Positions 53,238 through 62,283 of a stretch of 64,000 nucleotides of DNA are shown piece after piece. How positions within the stretch are numbered: the stretch's first letter is position 1; the number at the start of each line of letters is the position of its first letter. This DNA comes from CAYSFW01 sp964620675 (GTDB lineage: Bacteria > Pseudomonadota > Gammaproteobacteria > UWMA-0217): contig CAZUJU010000007.1 of the NCBI GenBank assembly GCA_964620675.1, positions 25,030 to 89,029 of the forward strand. Direction: 5' to 3'. The notes below the pieces were generated by a model. That model worked only from the letters and a program-made list of their open reading frames with translations. It had not been told where the DNA came from and searched no databases. The translations under genes and the position numbers were made by a program.

Positions 53238-53305
53238 GTGAAAATATCCCGCGATCTACTGCGGACGCCCAGGGTCGCCCTCGCGACGATCGGGGATTTT
53301 TTCAC
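53238..53305. repeat. 68-bp imperfect inverted repeat
   Basis: Arms at about 53238-53256 and 53288-53305 (GTGAAAATATCCC and GGGATTTTTTCAC ends) pair with one bulge and one mismatch. It lies between the ydcH-like stop and the glycosyltransferase start. It could act as a terminator or attenuator since it includes a T-run. Confidence 0.6.
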
Positions 53306-53326
53306 AGGCTCTTACGCTCCCGCTCC

Positions 53327-54397
53327 GTGCCTCACCTCTGGCTCGCACTGTCGGCGCACGGCTACGGCCACCTCGCGCAGGCCGCGCCGGTCGTCAACGC
53401 CCTTGCCGAAAGTCTCCCGGACCTACGCCTGACGGTGCAAACCGAGCTACCGCTCGCGCTGCTGCACGACCGCCTGCGCGCACCCGTCACTCGCGTTCCC
53501 TACCCGGCCGATGTGGTCATCCCGATGAGTGGGCCAACCGCGGTCCGCTGGCGCGAAGCCGCTGCCGCCTACCGCGCATTCCACGCGGATTGGAACGCCC
53601 GCCTCGCCCGACAACGCCAGCTATTGAGTGCCGCCGCGGTCGATTGCGTGCTTGCGGACGTGCCCTACCTCCCGCTCGCCGCGGCGCGAGGATTGGGTAT
53701 CCCGGCCCTCGCGCTGTGCTCGCTGAACTGGGTCGATATTATCGAAGCCGCGCCGACACCCGACCTCGGTTTGGAAGCGGTGCTCGCCGAGATGCGCACC
53801 GCCTACCTCGGCTGCGAAGTGTTCATCCAACCGGAACCGTCGATGCCGATGACCTGGCTACCACAGCGCCACCCGGTCGGTCCGGTCGCGCTCCGAGGCA
53901 CATCCCACCGCGCAACGTTGTTCGAGCGGTTGAATCTTCCGGCACAAACCCGCCTCGTCGTGGTCAGCCTGGGCGGCATCCCCGCGCCGCCCGTGCAACA
54001 ATGGCCCTGCCTGCCCGATGTCCACTGGCTGATACCCGCCGCGTGGACACTCCCACGCAGCGACACAACGCCACTCGAATCCCTGCCGTACGCCTTCCGC
54101 GATCTGATGGCCTCAGCCGACCTGATCGTGACCAAGCCGGGCTACGGCACGTTCGTGGAAGCCGCTGCGCTGGGCTTGCCCGTACTCTACGTCGAGCGCG
54201 ACGACTGGGCGGAAAGCGCGTGCCTTGAAACCTGGCTCCGTCAACACCTCCCGAGTTCGCGGATCTCGCTTGACCAACTGTGCACCGGCACGATTGCGAT
54301 CGAAGTGCGGCTGTTGCTCGCCAAGGTGCGCCCAACGCCCGTCTATCCACGCGGCATCGACGAAGCCGTGAGGTTACTTTTGCGTCACTTGCAGTGA
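53327..54397 (+). CDS. MurG/galactokinase-N-like glycosyltransferase
   Basis: The 356-residue protein is of GT-B fold: an N-terminal WLALSAHGYGHLAQAAPVV nucleotide-fold start, then VDCVLADVPYLPLAAA and a C-terminal donor site (SADLIVTKPGYGTFVEAAALGLPVLYVERDDWAE). It resembles the glycosyltransferase part found in arabinokinase-type proteins. The acceptor is unknown. I chose the GTG at 53327; the open frame before it crosses the inverted repeat. No good ribosome binding site is visible. Confidence 0.78.
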   Translation: MPHLWLALSAHGYGHLAQAAPVVNALAESLPDLRLTVQTELPLALLHDRLRAPVTRVPYPADVVIPMSGPTAVRWREAAAAYRAFHADWNARLARQRQLLSAAAVDCVLADVPYLPLAAARGLGIPALALCSLNWVDIIEAAPTPDLGLEAVLAEMRTAYLGCEVFIQPEPSMPMTWLPQRHPVGPVALRGTSHRATLFERLNLPAQTRLVVVSLGGIPAPPVQQWPCLPDVHWLIPAAWTLPRSDTTPLESLPYAFRDLMASADLIVTKPGYGTFVEAAALGLPVLYVERDDWAESACLETWLRQHLPSSRISLDQLCTGTIAIEVRLLLAKVRPTPVYPRGIDEAVRLLLRHLQ

Positions 54398-54501
54398 AAA
54401 CCCACCTCTCTAGGCTTGATCGAGGCAGCCGTGACACGCCAGTGGTCATCTCGGCCCCCGCGTTTAGGCACTCACGCAAACGCCCTTGCTTTAATTTTAT
54501 A

Positions 54502-54526
54502 TTTCATGTATTCATGAATAATGAAA
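54502..54526. promoter_or_regulatory. Putative ArsR operator overlapping the start codon
   Basis: Left arm TTTCATGTATTCA (54502-54514) and right arm TGAATAATGAAA (54515-54526) are complementary apart from one inserted G. The core TATTCATGAATA is perfect. TATATT at 54498-54503 is a good -10, so the operator would cover the transcription start and the ATG at 54521. Confidence 0.65.
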
Positions 54527-55378
54527 CCAAGCGATGAAGCGGATGCCCTGAGCGTTCTCGGGCACGAAGGTCGATTAGCGGTGTTTCGTTTACTCGCGCG
54601 ACGAGCGCCGGGCGGCGTAAGGCCGAGCGAAATCGCGAACGCGTTGAACATCAAACCGAGCACGCTTTCAATTTACCTAGCGGCGCTCGAACGCGCGGAA
54701 CTCATTCATTCGACCCGAATCGGCAAGGCGATCTTTTACCGTATCGACCTGCACCAGGTCGGGCAACTCATCGATTACTTGGTCAACGATTGTTGTCGCG
54801 GTCGACCGGAACTGTGCGTTCCGATGGCCGCTCATGCCCTGAAGCACGTCAACCTGGAGGCGAAAGAGATGTCGAACCGAGTTTTTAACGTCTTGTTTAT
54901 ATGCGTCGGTAACTCTGCCCGGTCGATCATGGCCGAGACGATCCTGAACGAGGAAGGTGGCGGCAAATTCCGCGCATTCTCCGCCGGGACCAAACCTTAT
55001 TCGACGATGAACCCGATTGCGCTCGACGTCCTGAGAAATCTCGGGCACAACATCGGCACGCTCAGGGCCAAGAGCACCGCGGAATTCCGCGAACCCACCG
55101 CGCCGCATTTCGACTTTGTGTTCACCCTATGCGATCAAGCGGCGAACGAAGAATGCCCGCCGTGGCCCGGCCAACCCATCACGGCGCACTGGGGTATGCC
55201 GGATCCGGTCAAGGCAGCCGGAACCGAAGTTGAGCGGGTGCTTGCGTTCAAGGAAACCTATCGTACGCTGCGTCATCGGTTGTTGGCCTTTGTGGCGCTG
55301 CCGATCGACACGCTAGACCGCGTCGCGCTCCAACATCGTCTCGACGAAATCGGCGGGAGTGCGCGGCACGGCGTGTAA
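54521..55378 (+). CDS. ArsR repressor fused to ArsC arsenate reductase
   Basis: The 285-residue fusion has an ArsR winged helix at residues 1-90 (LGHEGRLAVFRLLARR, SEIANALNIKPSTLSIYLAALERAELI in two blocks). A cysteine set C91, C92 and C99 matches the As(III) site seen in the Acidithiobacillus-type ArsR (C95, C96, C102). Residues 122-275 form a low-molecular-weight-phosphatase-like arsenate reductase with the P-loop CVGNSARS (128-135), C204 and C212 as further redox cysteines, and HWGMPDP. It would sense arsenite, repress itself and reduce arsenate. No efflux gene (acr3, arsB) adjoins it. The Pst operon follows. Confidence 0.88.
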   Translation: MKPSDEADALSVLGHEGRLAVFRLLARRAPGGVRPSEIANALNIKPSTLSIYLAALERAELIHSTRIGKAIFYRIDLHQVGQLIDYLVNDCCRGRPELCVPMAAHALKHVNLEAKEMSNRVFNVLFICVGNSARSIMAETILNEEGGGKFRAFSAGTKPYSTMNPIALDVLRNLGHNIGTLRAKSTAEFREPTAPHFDFVFTLCDQAANEECPPWPGQPITAHWGMPDPVKAAGTEVERVLAFKETYRTLRHRLLAFVALPIDTLDRVALQHRLDEIGGSARHGV

Positions 55379-55423
55379 GGGTGCCGCCGAACCGCACGAC
55401 ACACAACTGCGATTCAGGGCGCC

Positions 55424-55648
55424 CTAACGACGATGGCTGTCGCCGTCTTGCGGCACTGCGGTTTGGGTTCGATCATCTCCGGAGTCAGCCCCGAACGCGA
55501 CCCCGTGTTCGGCGAGCCAACGCGCGAATCGCTGGTTTTTCACCTCCAATGAACAGGTCGGCGGCAGGCGGTCCTGAAAGTAGCCGTATTCAACCTGAAG
55601 TTGAATCTGTTCCTCCGTTCGCAGTGCCGCCCAAGGCCTCATCGTCAT
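55424..55648 (-). CDS. Possible small hypothetical protein
   Basis: An open frame of about 74 residues from the ATG at 55648 reads MTMRPWAALRTEEQ then IQLQVEYGYFQDRLPPTC and NQRFARWLAEHGVAF. Composition is protein-like and free of the Arg/Pro-rich look of shadow frames. It has no ribosome binding site, no known family, and lies antisense in the arsRC-pstS gap. Confidence 0.35.
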   Translation of the reverse strand: MTMRPWAALRTEEQIQLQVEYGYFQDRLPPTCSLEVKNQRFARWLAEHGVAFGADSGDDRTQTAVPQDGDSHRR

Positions 55649-55830
55649 CGGTATCAATGCCTATGTGATTGAATTAAGTACGCTCTCGCGAATTCTACGC
55701 GTGTCCGGCTCGGCGACCCAAGTACCCCGGCGCGGTCGTCGCCCCGAAAAGCCAACCCGTCAAGGCCAGTTCGGTGAACCCTGACCCGCGCGCGCCTAAC
55801 GGCCGGCCGGATCGCGACGCTGGGCGTTTG

Positions 55831-55869
55831 TGTCACAGAATCGTCATATTATCGTCATATTATCGTAAC
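55831..55869 (+). promoter_or_regulatory. Pho box (PhoB binding repeats) of pstS
   Basis: Direct repeats of exactly 11 bp occur: TGTCACAGAAT (55831), CGTCATATTAT (55842), CGTCATATTAT (55853) and a partial CGTAAC (55864). The TGTCA-type core and 11-bp phase match PhoB boxes. It ends 55 bp before the pstS ATG. Confidence 0.85.
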
Positions 55870-55923
55870 TCGTCGGCCGCAGAATACCGCCTCGTAACTT
55901 ACTACCCAATCGAGAGGTTTTTC

Positions 55924-56973
55924 ATGAAGAAGACTTTAATCGCTGTCGCCGTCACGGCAATGACAGTAGGTTTTTCAACTCAGGCGTTTGCCCGCGATAC
56001 CATCTCGATCGTCGGCTCGTCCACCGTATTCCCTTTCTCGACCGCGGTCGCTGAAACTTTCGGTCGCACCACGTCGTTTAAGGCACCCAAGGTCGAATCG
56101 ACCGGCACCGGCGGCGGTATGAAGCTATTCTGTGGCGGCGTAGGCGTTAACCAACCGGATATCACCAATGCCTCCCGCGCGATGAAAGCCTCCGAGTTTG
56201 ACGCCTGTGTGGCAAACGGCGTCAAGGACATCGTCGAGGTCCATATCGGTTTCGACGGCATTGCCGTCGCTAACTCCAAAAGTGGACCCGCGCTCAATCT
56301 TTCGCTCAAGGAACTCTGGCTCGCCTTGGCCAAGGATGTGCCGGACTCGAAGGACGGTGAGAAGCTGATCCCCAACCCCTACAAGACCTGGAACGAGATC
56401 AATCCGTCACTACCGGCCGACAAGATTGAAGTCTTGGGCCCACCACCGACGTCCGGCACTCGCGACGCATTCGTTGAAATCGCTATGGAAGGGGGTTGCG
56501 ACGCGTTTCCGCAGATCGTGGCGATGAAAAAGGACGACGCCAAGAAGCACAAAGCGGTGTGCCATGGCATGCGTGAAGACGGCGCATTTATCGAAGCCGG
56601 CGAAAACGACAACCTGATCGTTCAGAAACTGGTCGCCAACCCGAAAGCAGTCGGCATCTTCGGCTATAGCTTCCTCGACCAGAATGCCGACAAACTGCAA
56701 GGCACCAAGATCGATGGCATCGCACCCACATACGAGACGATCGCCAGCGCCGAGTATCCCGTATCGCGCTCGATCTTCTTCTACGTCAAGAAGGCCCACG
56801 TCGGCACCATTCCCGGCATTGCTGAGTTCGTTAAGGAATTCACCAGCGAGGGGGCATGGGGGCCGGAAGGTTATCTGGCCGACAAAGGCTTGATCTCGTT
56901 ACCGGATGACAAACGCGCCGCTGCCGCCAAGCGCGTCCAGGCAATGGAAGTCATAAGCAAGCCGAGCAACTAA
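55924..56973 (+). CDS. pstS: Phosphate-binding protein PstS
   Basis: PstS captures phosphate in the periplasm for the ABC importer. The 349-residue protein has a signal peptide (LIAVAVTAMTVGFSTQAFA), ISIVGSSTVFPF for the first phosphate loop, STGTGGGMKLFC, and GPPPTSGTRDAF. The type with paired cysteines (C in LFCGGVG and FDACV) is longer than the E. coli PstS pattern but common in sulfur-oxidising Gammaproteobacteria. GAGAGG lies 6 nt upstream of the ATG. A triple Pho box sits just ahead. Confidence 0.95.
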   Translation: MKKTLIAVAVTAMTVGFSTQAFARDTISIVGSSTVFPFSTAVAETFGRTTSFKAPKVESTGTGGGMKLFCGGVGVNQPDITNASRAMKASEFDACVANGVKDIVEVHIGFDGIAVANSKSGPALNLSLKELWLALAKDVPDSKDGEKLIPNPYKTWNEINPSLPADKIEVLGPPPTSGTRDAFVEIAMEGGCDAFPQIVAMKKDDAKKHKAVCHGMREDGAFIEAGENDNLIVQKLVANPKAVGIFGYSFLDQNADKLQGTKIDGIAPTYETIASAEYPVSRSIFFYVKKAHVGTIPGIAEFVKEFTSEGAWGPEGYLADKGLISLPDDKRAAAAKRVQAMEVISKPSN

Positions 56974-57007
56974 GCGCTATTATCAGCGGGCTCATAGCCC
57001 GACCGGT

Positions 57008-57031
57008 GCTGGCGGCGGTCACGCCGCCAGC
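57008..57031 (+). promoter_or_regulatory. Strong hairpin between pstS and pstC
   Basis: A perfect 10-bp GC stem (GCTGGCGGCG, 57008-57017, with 57022-57031) and GTCA loop, without a T-tract. Such hairpins often stabilise the pstS message and reduce read-through into pstC. Confidence 0.75.
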
Positions 57032-57061
57032 CCTTCCGGATTCAAATCGCGGATCAACCCC

Positions 57062-58450
57062 ATGCAGTCGACTCTCCTCTTAGTGCTCCTGGCGATCGTT
57101 GCCATCGCCTACCACCTGGGGCGTAAACGCGCGGTCGCCGTGGTTGGCGGCCCCAAGCAGATCAAACACCTACACTCCCTGCCCTCGTATTACGGCTTTT
57201 ACGCCGCGCTCTGGGCCGGTATTCCAGCGCTGCTGATACTCGGGTTCTGGGCCGGATTCCAGGACACTGCAGTCACGGCGTTGATGAAGGCGAACCTCCC
57301 GGCCGAAATGACCGCGGGGATGACCGAGGGTCGCATCGGGCTGTTGGTCAACGACATCAAGAACTTGGCATCCGGAAACATCGTCTCTGGCGAGATCACC
57401 GCCGAGGTCCAGGCGGCGGCCGACCATTACGCCCGCCTAAAAGGCATCGCTGATCTTTCATTGTGGGCGGTGGCGCTCGCGATCGCACTGGGCGGCTTGG
57501 CATTGGCATGGCGTGGCATGGCGCCGCAGTTGCGGGCACGCAATCGGGTCGAAACCACGGTGATGTGGATCCTGATCGCCTTCTCGTCAATCGCCGTACT
57601 AACCACCCTGGGCATCGTGATGTCGGTGGTATTCGAATCGATCCTGTTCTTCCGCAACGTCTCCCCCGTCGAATTCTTCACGGGCACCCTTTGGAGCCCG
57701 CAAACTGCAATGCGCGCCGACCAGGTCGGTGCGGCTGGCGCGTTCGGCGCGGTGCCGCTATTCGCCGGCACACTGCTGGTTTCCTTCCTTGCGATGCTGA
57801 TCGCGGTGCCGATCGGACTCATGTCTGCGATTTACCTGTCGGAGTACGCGCCACGCAAGGTGCGCTCGCTTGCCAAGCCTACCCTGGAGGTCTTGGCGGG
57901 CATCCCCACGGTCGTGTACGGCTTCTTCGCCGCGCTCACCGTCGCGCCGTTCGTACGCGACCTGGGCACGTCGATGGGGCTCGACGTTTCGTCGGAGAGC
58001 GCGCTCGCCGCGGGTTTCGTGATGGGGATCATGATCATCCCGTTCGTGTCATCGCTTTCGGAAGACGTCATCAACGCGGTCCCGCAATCGATGCGCGACG
58101 GCTCCTACGCGCTGGGCGCGACCCAATCGGAAACGATTCGCCGCGTGATCATCCCGGCCGCGCTGCCGGGTATCGTGGGCGGTGTGTTGCTCGCGGTTTC
58201 ACGCGCCATCGGCGAGACCATGATCGTGGTCATGGCGGCCGGAGTGAGCGCGAACCTGACCTGGAATCCGCTTGAAAGCGTGACCACCGTGACCGTTCAG
58301 ATCGTCGCTTTGCTCACCGGCGACCAAGAGTTCGATAGCACCAAGACCTTGGCCGCGTTCGCGTTGGGCCTGACGCTCTTCCTCGTGACCCTGACACTCA
58401 ACGTCATCGCCCTTCATATCGTACGCAAGTATCGGGAACAGTATGAATAA
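57062..58450 (+). CDS. pstC: Phosphate ABC permease PstC
   Basis: The 462-residue inner-membrane protein is longer than E. coli PstC (319), with two extra N-terminal membrane segments and a periplasmic loop of about 70 residues. The core shows SYLSEYAPR-type sequence (AIYLSEYAPRKVR), LEVLAGIPTVVYGFFA and the EAA loop region DGSYALGATQSETIRRV. It overlaps pstA by 8 nt. Confidence 0.94.
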   Translation: MQSTLLLVLLAIVAIAYHLGRKRAVAVVGGPKQIKHLHSLPSYYGFYAALWAGIPALLILGFWAGFQDTAVTALMKANLPAEMTAGMTEGRIGLLVNDIKNLASGNIVSGEITAEVQAAADHYARLKGIADLSLWAVALAIALGGLALAWRGMAPQLRARNRVETTVMWILIAFSSIAVLTTLGIVMSVVFESILFFRNVSPVEFFTGTLWSPQTAMRADQVGAAGAFGAVPLFAGTLLVSFLAMLIAVPIGLMSAIYLSEYAPRKVRSLAKPTLEVLAGIPTVVYGFFAALTVAPFVRDLGTSMGLDVSSESALAAGFVMGIMIIPFVSSLSEDVINAVPQSMRDGSYALGATQSETIRRVIIPAALPGIVGGVLLAVSRAIGETMIVVMAAGVSANLTWNPLESVTTVTVQIVALLTGDQEFDSTKTLAAFALGLTLFLVTLTLNVIALHIVRKYREQYE

Positions 58451-59753
58451 CCCAGTCAACGCCCCCGCCGAGTCAACTCGGCGCACCATCGACGTCGTCA
58501 ACGCGAGCCTGAAGCGCCGCTATGCGGCCGAGCGGCGCTTCAAACTGATCGGGATGGGCGCCGTGATCCTGGGTCTAGCGTTTGTCGCGATCCTGTTCGT
58601 CGACATCATCTCCAAGGGCTACCCGGCCTTTACCCAGACCCATATCCAACTCCCGATCCACTTCGACCCGGAGGTGATCGATCCGGCCGGAACGCGTTCT
58701 CCAGAGGCGCTCTCGAGCGCGAACTACAGTGCTCTGGCGCGTGATGCGCTCCGGACGGAGTTTCCCGCGGTGACTGAGCGCCGCGACCAGCGCGCGCTCT
58801 CGGCGATGCTGAGCGTCGGCGTGCCGCAGCAACTGCAAAAAATGGTACTTAGAGATCCGACGCTGATTGGCACCACCCAGGACGTCTGGTTGCTCGCCGA
58901 CGACGATGTCGATCAGTTCGTGAAAGGCGCGATCCCACGCGACGTTCCGGAACTGGAACGTCGGGTCAAGGATCAAACCGTGGGCTGGATTGACGCCCTC
59001 GCGGAGCGCGGTCGCATCGAGAAAAAATTCAACACGATATTTTTCACGACCGGGTCCTCGCGCGAGCCCGAACTCGCCGGTATCGCCGGCGCGCTGATGG
59101 GGACGTTCTACACCCTGGTACTGACCTTATTATTGTCATTCCCGATCGGTGTCGGCGCGGCGCTCTACCTTGAGGAGTTCGCGCCCAAGAACAAATGGAC
59201 CGATCTGATCGAAGTCAATATCAACAACCTCGCGGCGGTGCCCTCGATCGTATTCGGCTTGCTCGGTCTCGCAGTGTTCATCAATTTCTTCGGCGTCCCG
59301 CGCTCGACCCCGCTCATTGGTGCGTTGGTGCTGACGCTGATGACGCTGCCGACCATCATCATCGCCAGCCGCGCGGCGCTTAAATCCGTACCGCCGTCCA
59401 TTCGCGAAGCGGCCTTGGGCGTTGGTGCGTCGCCACTCCAGACTCAGTTTCATCATGTCCTGCCGCTCGCGATGCCGGGGATGTTGACCGGAACCATTAT
59501 CGGCATGGCACAAGCCCTAGGTGAAACCGCGCCGCTCTTGATGATCGGAATGATCGCCTTTATCGTCGACGTCCCGGGTGGCTTCACGGATCCCTCCACC
59601 GTGCTACCGGTGCAGATCTTCCTGTGGGCCGACAGCCCCGAACGCGGATTTATCGAGAAGACGTCGGCCGCGATCATGATCCTGCTGGCGTTCCTGATTG
59701 CGATGAATCTGACCGCGGTGCTCCTGCGCCGCAAGTTCGAGCGGCGTTGGTAG
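58443..59753 (+). CDS. pstA: Phosphate ABC permease PstA
   Basis: The 436-residue protein is also of the extended type. An N-terminal membrane segment and a periplasmic domain of about 150 residues precede the permease core (LYLEEFAPKNKWTD, NLAAVPSIVFGLLGLAVF, EAALGVGASPLQTQFHHVLP). It forms the channel with PstC. The extended pair is a distinct Pst subtype compared with E. coli. Confidence 0.94.
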   Translation: MNNPVNAPAESTRRTIDVVNASLKRRYAAERRFKLIGMGAVILGLAFVAILFVDIISKGYPAFTQTHIQLPIHFDPEVIDPAGTRSPEALSSANYSALARDALRTEFPAVTERRDQRALSAMLSVGVPQQLQKMVLRDPTLIGTTQDVWLLADDDVDQFVKGAIPRDVPELERRVKDQTVGWIDALAERGRIEKKFNTIFFTTGSSREPELAGIAGALMGTFYTLVLTLLLSFPIGVGAALYLEEFAPKNKWTDLIEVNINNLAAVPSIVFGLLGLAVFINFFGVPRSTPLIGALVLTLMTLPTIIIASRAALKSVPPSIREAALGVGASPLQTQFHHVLPLAMPGMLTGTIIGMAQALGETAPLLMIGMIAFIVDVPGGFTDPSTVLPVQIFLWADSPERGFIEKTSAAIMILLAFLIAMNLTAVLLRRKFERRW

Positions 59754-59801
59754 ACACCAACGGCATCGCACCGGAAACAAAACATCGGAGTCACACAGAA
59801 A

Positions 59802-60665
59802 ATGAATGCTACAACAACTGAGGTTGGCCAAGTGAACGAGGTCATCACATCCGCGGACCTAGCCAGGGACCGCTCGTTCAAGGGTACCGTTGGCGAGTTC
59901 GCATCGACGAACCCGCGCATGGTATGCCGCGACGTCAATGTGTATTACGGCACCAAGCAGGCGATCAAGAACGTCAGCCTTGATATTGGCAAGAACGAGG
60001 TCGTGTCGATGATCGGTCCCTCGGGATGCGGAAAATCCACGTTCCTGCGCTGCCTCAACCGAATGAACGACACGATTGTCGACTGCAAGGTCAAGGGCAA
60101 GATCGCGCTGGATGGCGTCGACATCTACGACAAGAAACTCGACGTCGTTCCGCTGCGGGCCCGGGTCGGCATGGTTTTTCAGAAACCCAACCCGTTCCCG
60201 AAGTCGATCTACGAAAACGTCGCCTACGGCCCGCGTATTCACGGCCTCACCAATAACAAGGCTGAACTCGACGCATTGGTCGAGACAAGTCTAATCAAGG
60301 CTGGCCTGTGGGGGGAGGTCAAGGATCGCCTCGCGCAACCTGGCACCAGCCTCTCGGGCGGCCAACAGCAACGCTTGTGCATCGCGCGCACGATCTCGGT
60401 GTCACCCGAGGTGATCCTGATGGATGAGCCCTGCTCGGCGCTCGACCCCATCGCCACCGCAAAGATCGAAGAGCTGATCGAGGAGCTCCGCGCGAACTAC
60501 AGCATCGCAATCGTTACCCACTCGATGCAACAGGCCGCACGGGTCTCGCAACGCGCCGCGTACTTTCACTTGGGCGACCTCGTCGAAGTCGGCGATACCT
60601 ACCAGATATTCACCGCCCCGCGGCACAAGCTGACGGAAGACTACGTCACCGGGAGATTCGGATGA
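59802..60665 (+). CDS. pstB: Phosphate import ATPase PstB
   Basis: This is a 287-residue ABC ATPase with Walker A GPSGCGKST (72-80), signature LSGGQQQR, Walker B ILMDEPCSALD and the PstB-typical RMNDTI and QKPNPFPKSIYENV. A roughly 37-residue N-terminal extension precedes the conserved part, so a later start is possible. The stop overlaps the phoU ATG (ATGA). Confidence 0.96.
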   Translation: MNATTTEVGQVNEVITSADLARDRSFKGTVGEFASTNPRMVCRDVNVYYGTKQAIKNVSLDIGKNEVVSMIGPSGCGKSTFLRCLNRMNDTIVDCKVKGKIALDGVDIYDKKLDVVPLRARVGMVFQKPNPFPKSIYENVAYGPRIHGLTNNKAELDALVETSLIKAGLWGEVKDRLAQPGTSLSGGQQQRLCIARTISVSPEVILMDEPCSALDPIATAKIEELIEELRANYSIAIVTHSMQQAARVSQRAAYFHLGDLVEVGDTYQIFTAPRHKLTEDYVTGRFG

Positions 60666-61396
60666 GCACCGACGTTACCAAAGGACACACTGTCCGCAGC
60701 TACGACGAGGATCTCGGCAAGATCCGTGGCGCCGTGCTGGAGATGGGCGAGTACGCCCTGGAACAACTCGAAACCGCGGTCCAAGCGCTCACGACTGGCG
60801 ATGTAACCCTCGCCCGCCTCGTGGTCGACAAGGAACGCCGGCTCGACCACTTCGAGCTGGATATCGATGAGGCAATCTTCAACCTGATCGCGAAGCGGCA
60901 GCCCACCGCGATCGATCTGCGCCTGGTGCTGGCCCTGTCCAAGGCCACCGGCGACCTCGAGCGTTCCGGCGACAAAGCCTGCCAGATTGCCTGGTGCACG
61001 ATTCGACTCCTCGAACGCGAAGGTCAGCAACCCGCCGCGAAGCTATTGCATCATGTGCGCTCGTTGCACGCCCTGGGAAGCGGCATGCTCGACCGCAGCC
61101 TCGAAGCCCTGGCCGCGAACGATGTCGAACTCGCGCTGGACGTCTTCGAGCAAAGCAAGCAACTCGAAGAAGAGTTCGACGTTGCAATGCGGCACCTAAT
61201 GACCTTCGTGCTGGAAGACGCCTCCCTGGTCGGACAGGTACTCGACATGGTCTTCGCGCTACGCGCACTCGAGCGCGCGGGAGACCACGCCGGCAACATC
61301 GCCGAGCAGGTAATTTTCGTCGCCAAGGGGCGCGATGTACGCTACCAAAATCGCGAAATCCTGATCGAAGCCTTACGGCGACGCAAAGCGCCCTGA
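60662..61396 (+). CDS. phoU: Phosphate signalling protein PhoU
   Basis: The 244-residue protein consists of two three-helix PhoU repeats with the metal-binding D/E-rich motifs (ERRLDHFELDIDEAIFNLIA read in two parts; ALRALERAGDHAGNIAEQV). It relays Pst occupancy to PhoR and keeps the Pho regulon off in high phosphate. No phoBR genes follow. A short hairpin (61394-61411) sits on the stop codon. Confidence 0.95.
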   Translation: MSTDVTKGHTVRSYDEDLGKIRGAVLEMGEYALEQLETAVQALTTGDVTLARLVVDKERRLDHFELDIDEAIFNLIAKRQPTAIDLRLVLALSKATGDLERSGDKACQIAWCTIRLLEREGQQPAAKLLHHVRSLHALGSGMLDRSLEALAANDVELALDVFEQSKQLEEEFDVAMRHLMTFVLEDASLVGQVLDMVFALRALERAGDHAGNIAEQVIFVAKGRDVRYQNREILIEALRRRKAP

Positions 61397-61531
61397 TTCA
61401 ATCTGGAATCATGCCGGTAGCGGCGTTAAGCCCGGATCTATCGAGTGATGGCTTGGCAAACTGGGGGCGACCCTCTTAGGCGCCTAGGTCGCTCAAGCGA
61501 AGACCCGGCCAGACTCGAGCCGCGAGCCCGG

Positions 61532-62143
61532 TCATTCGCTCGGATGGGACTGAATCAGAGCCGCATCATCCGCGTGTTCGAGCAAGATCCGTTGCACCCG
61601 CGCCTGCCACAACTGACCGAACAAGCGGCGCTCCTCCGGCTGTGCTTCGCCTTGCAGCAGCCTCTGCATGAGCGGCGCCAGCGCCGGATCGGCAGGCACC
61701 GTCGCGGGGTGGTAACTCAGCTCAACCCGCGCCCCAGTGTCCTGGCGGGTTAAGCGGACTTCACCGCTCATGGTCACCCCGTAAATCAACAAGCCGCGCC
61801 GCGAAAACCGCCCGGCCAGGCCTTGAAATCCGCCCTCGCCCGCCGCGCCGGTGACGAGCGCGATGACGCTGCCGATAACGCCCGTCACGCCATTGGACGC
61901 CTCGTCGCGCAACTCGACCCGCAGCGCGCCGCGCTCTGGATACCCCTCGGGATACAATGCGCGCAACGCATGGCGGGTCATTAACCAGGCGCCGGCTACG
62001 GTGGGACAGGAGTGTCCGGCGAGGCGAACCGCATCGGCGTAGCGATACTCGATCAGGCCGTCGGGCGCAACGCCGAGCGTAGCCGCCAACGGGTCACGCA
62101 GTACCAAGGCCGGTACCCGCGCGAAAAAATCCGGAAATGACAT
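61532..62143 (-). CDS. FmdE-like metal-binding protein
   Basis: The 203-residue product starts at the ATG at 62143 (GAGGAA 6 nt upstream). The segment GHSCPTVAGAWL at 43-54 matches the H-x-C motif of FmdE-domain proteins, which bind zinc or haem-like ligands and are best known from tungsten formylmethanofuran dehydrogenase clusters. Elsewhere the sequence is divergent, ending in an acidic helix (LLEHADDAALIQSHPSE). It is divergent from the haemerythrin/membrane-protein pair that follows. Confidence 0.6.
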   Translation of the reverse strand: MSFPDFFARVPALVLRDPLAATLGVAPDGLIEYRYADAVRLAGHSCPTVAGAWLMTRHALRALYPEGYPERGALRVELRDEASNGVTGVIGSVIALVTGAAGEGGFQGLAGRFSRRGLLIYGVTMSGEVRLTRQDTGARVELSYHPATVPADPALAPLMQRLLQGEAQPEERRLFGQLWQARVQRILLEHADDAALIQSHPSE

Positions 62144-62283
62144 CGATCGTTCCTCGGCTTTGGGGGCAACCCGGGTAAGCTGCCCGAGTGGCAAACCGGG
62201 ATCATTGATCCGGCTCAAGGATCCTACGCCATCCCCCTGACCAGAATGTCACGCTTGGCAGGTTTGGAAATCAGGTAGGCACG

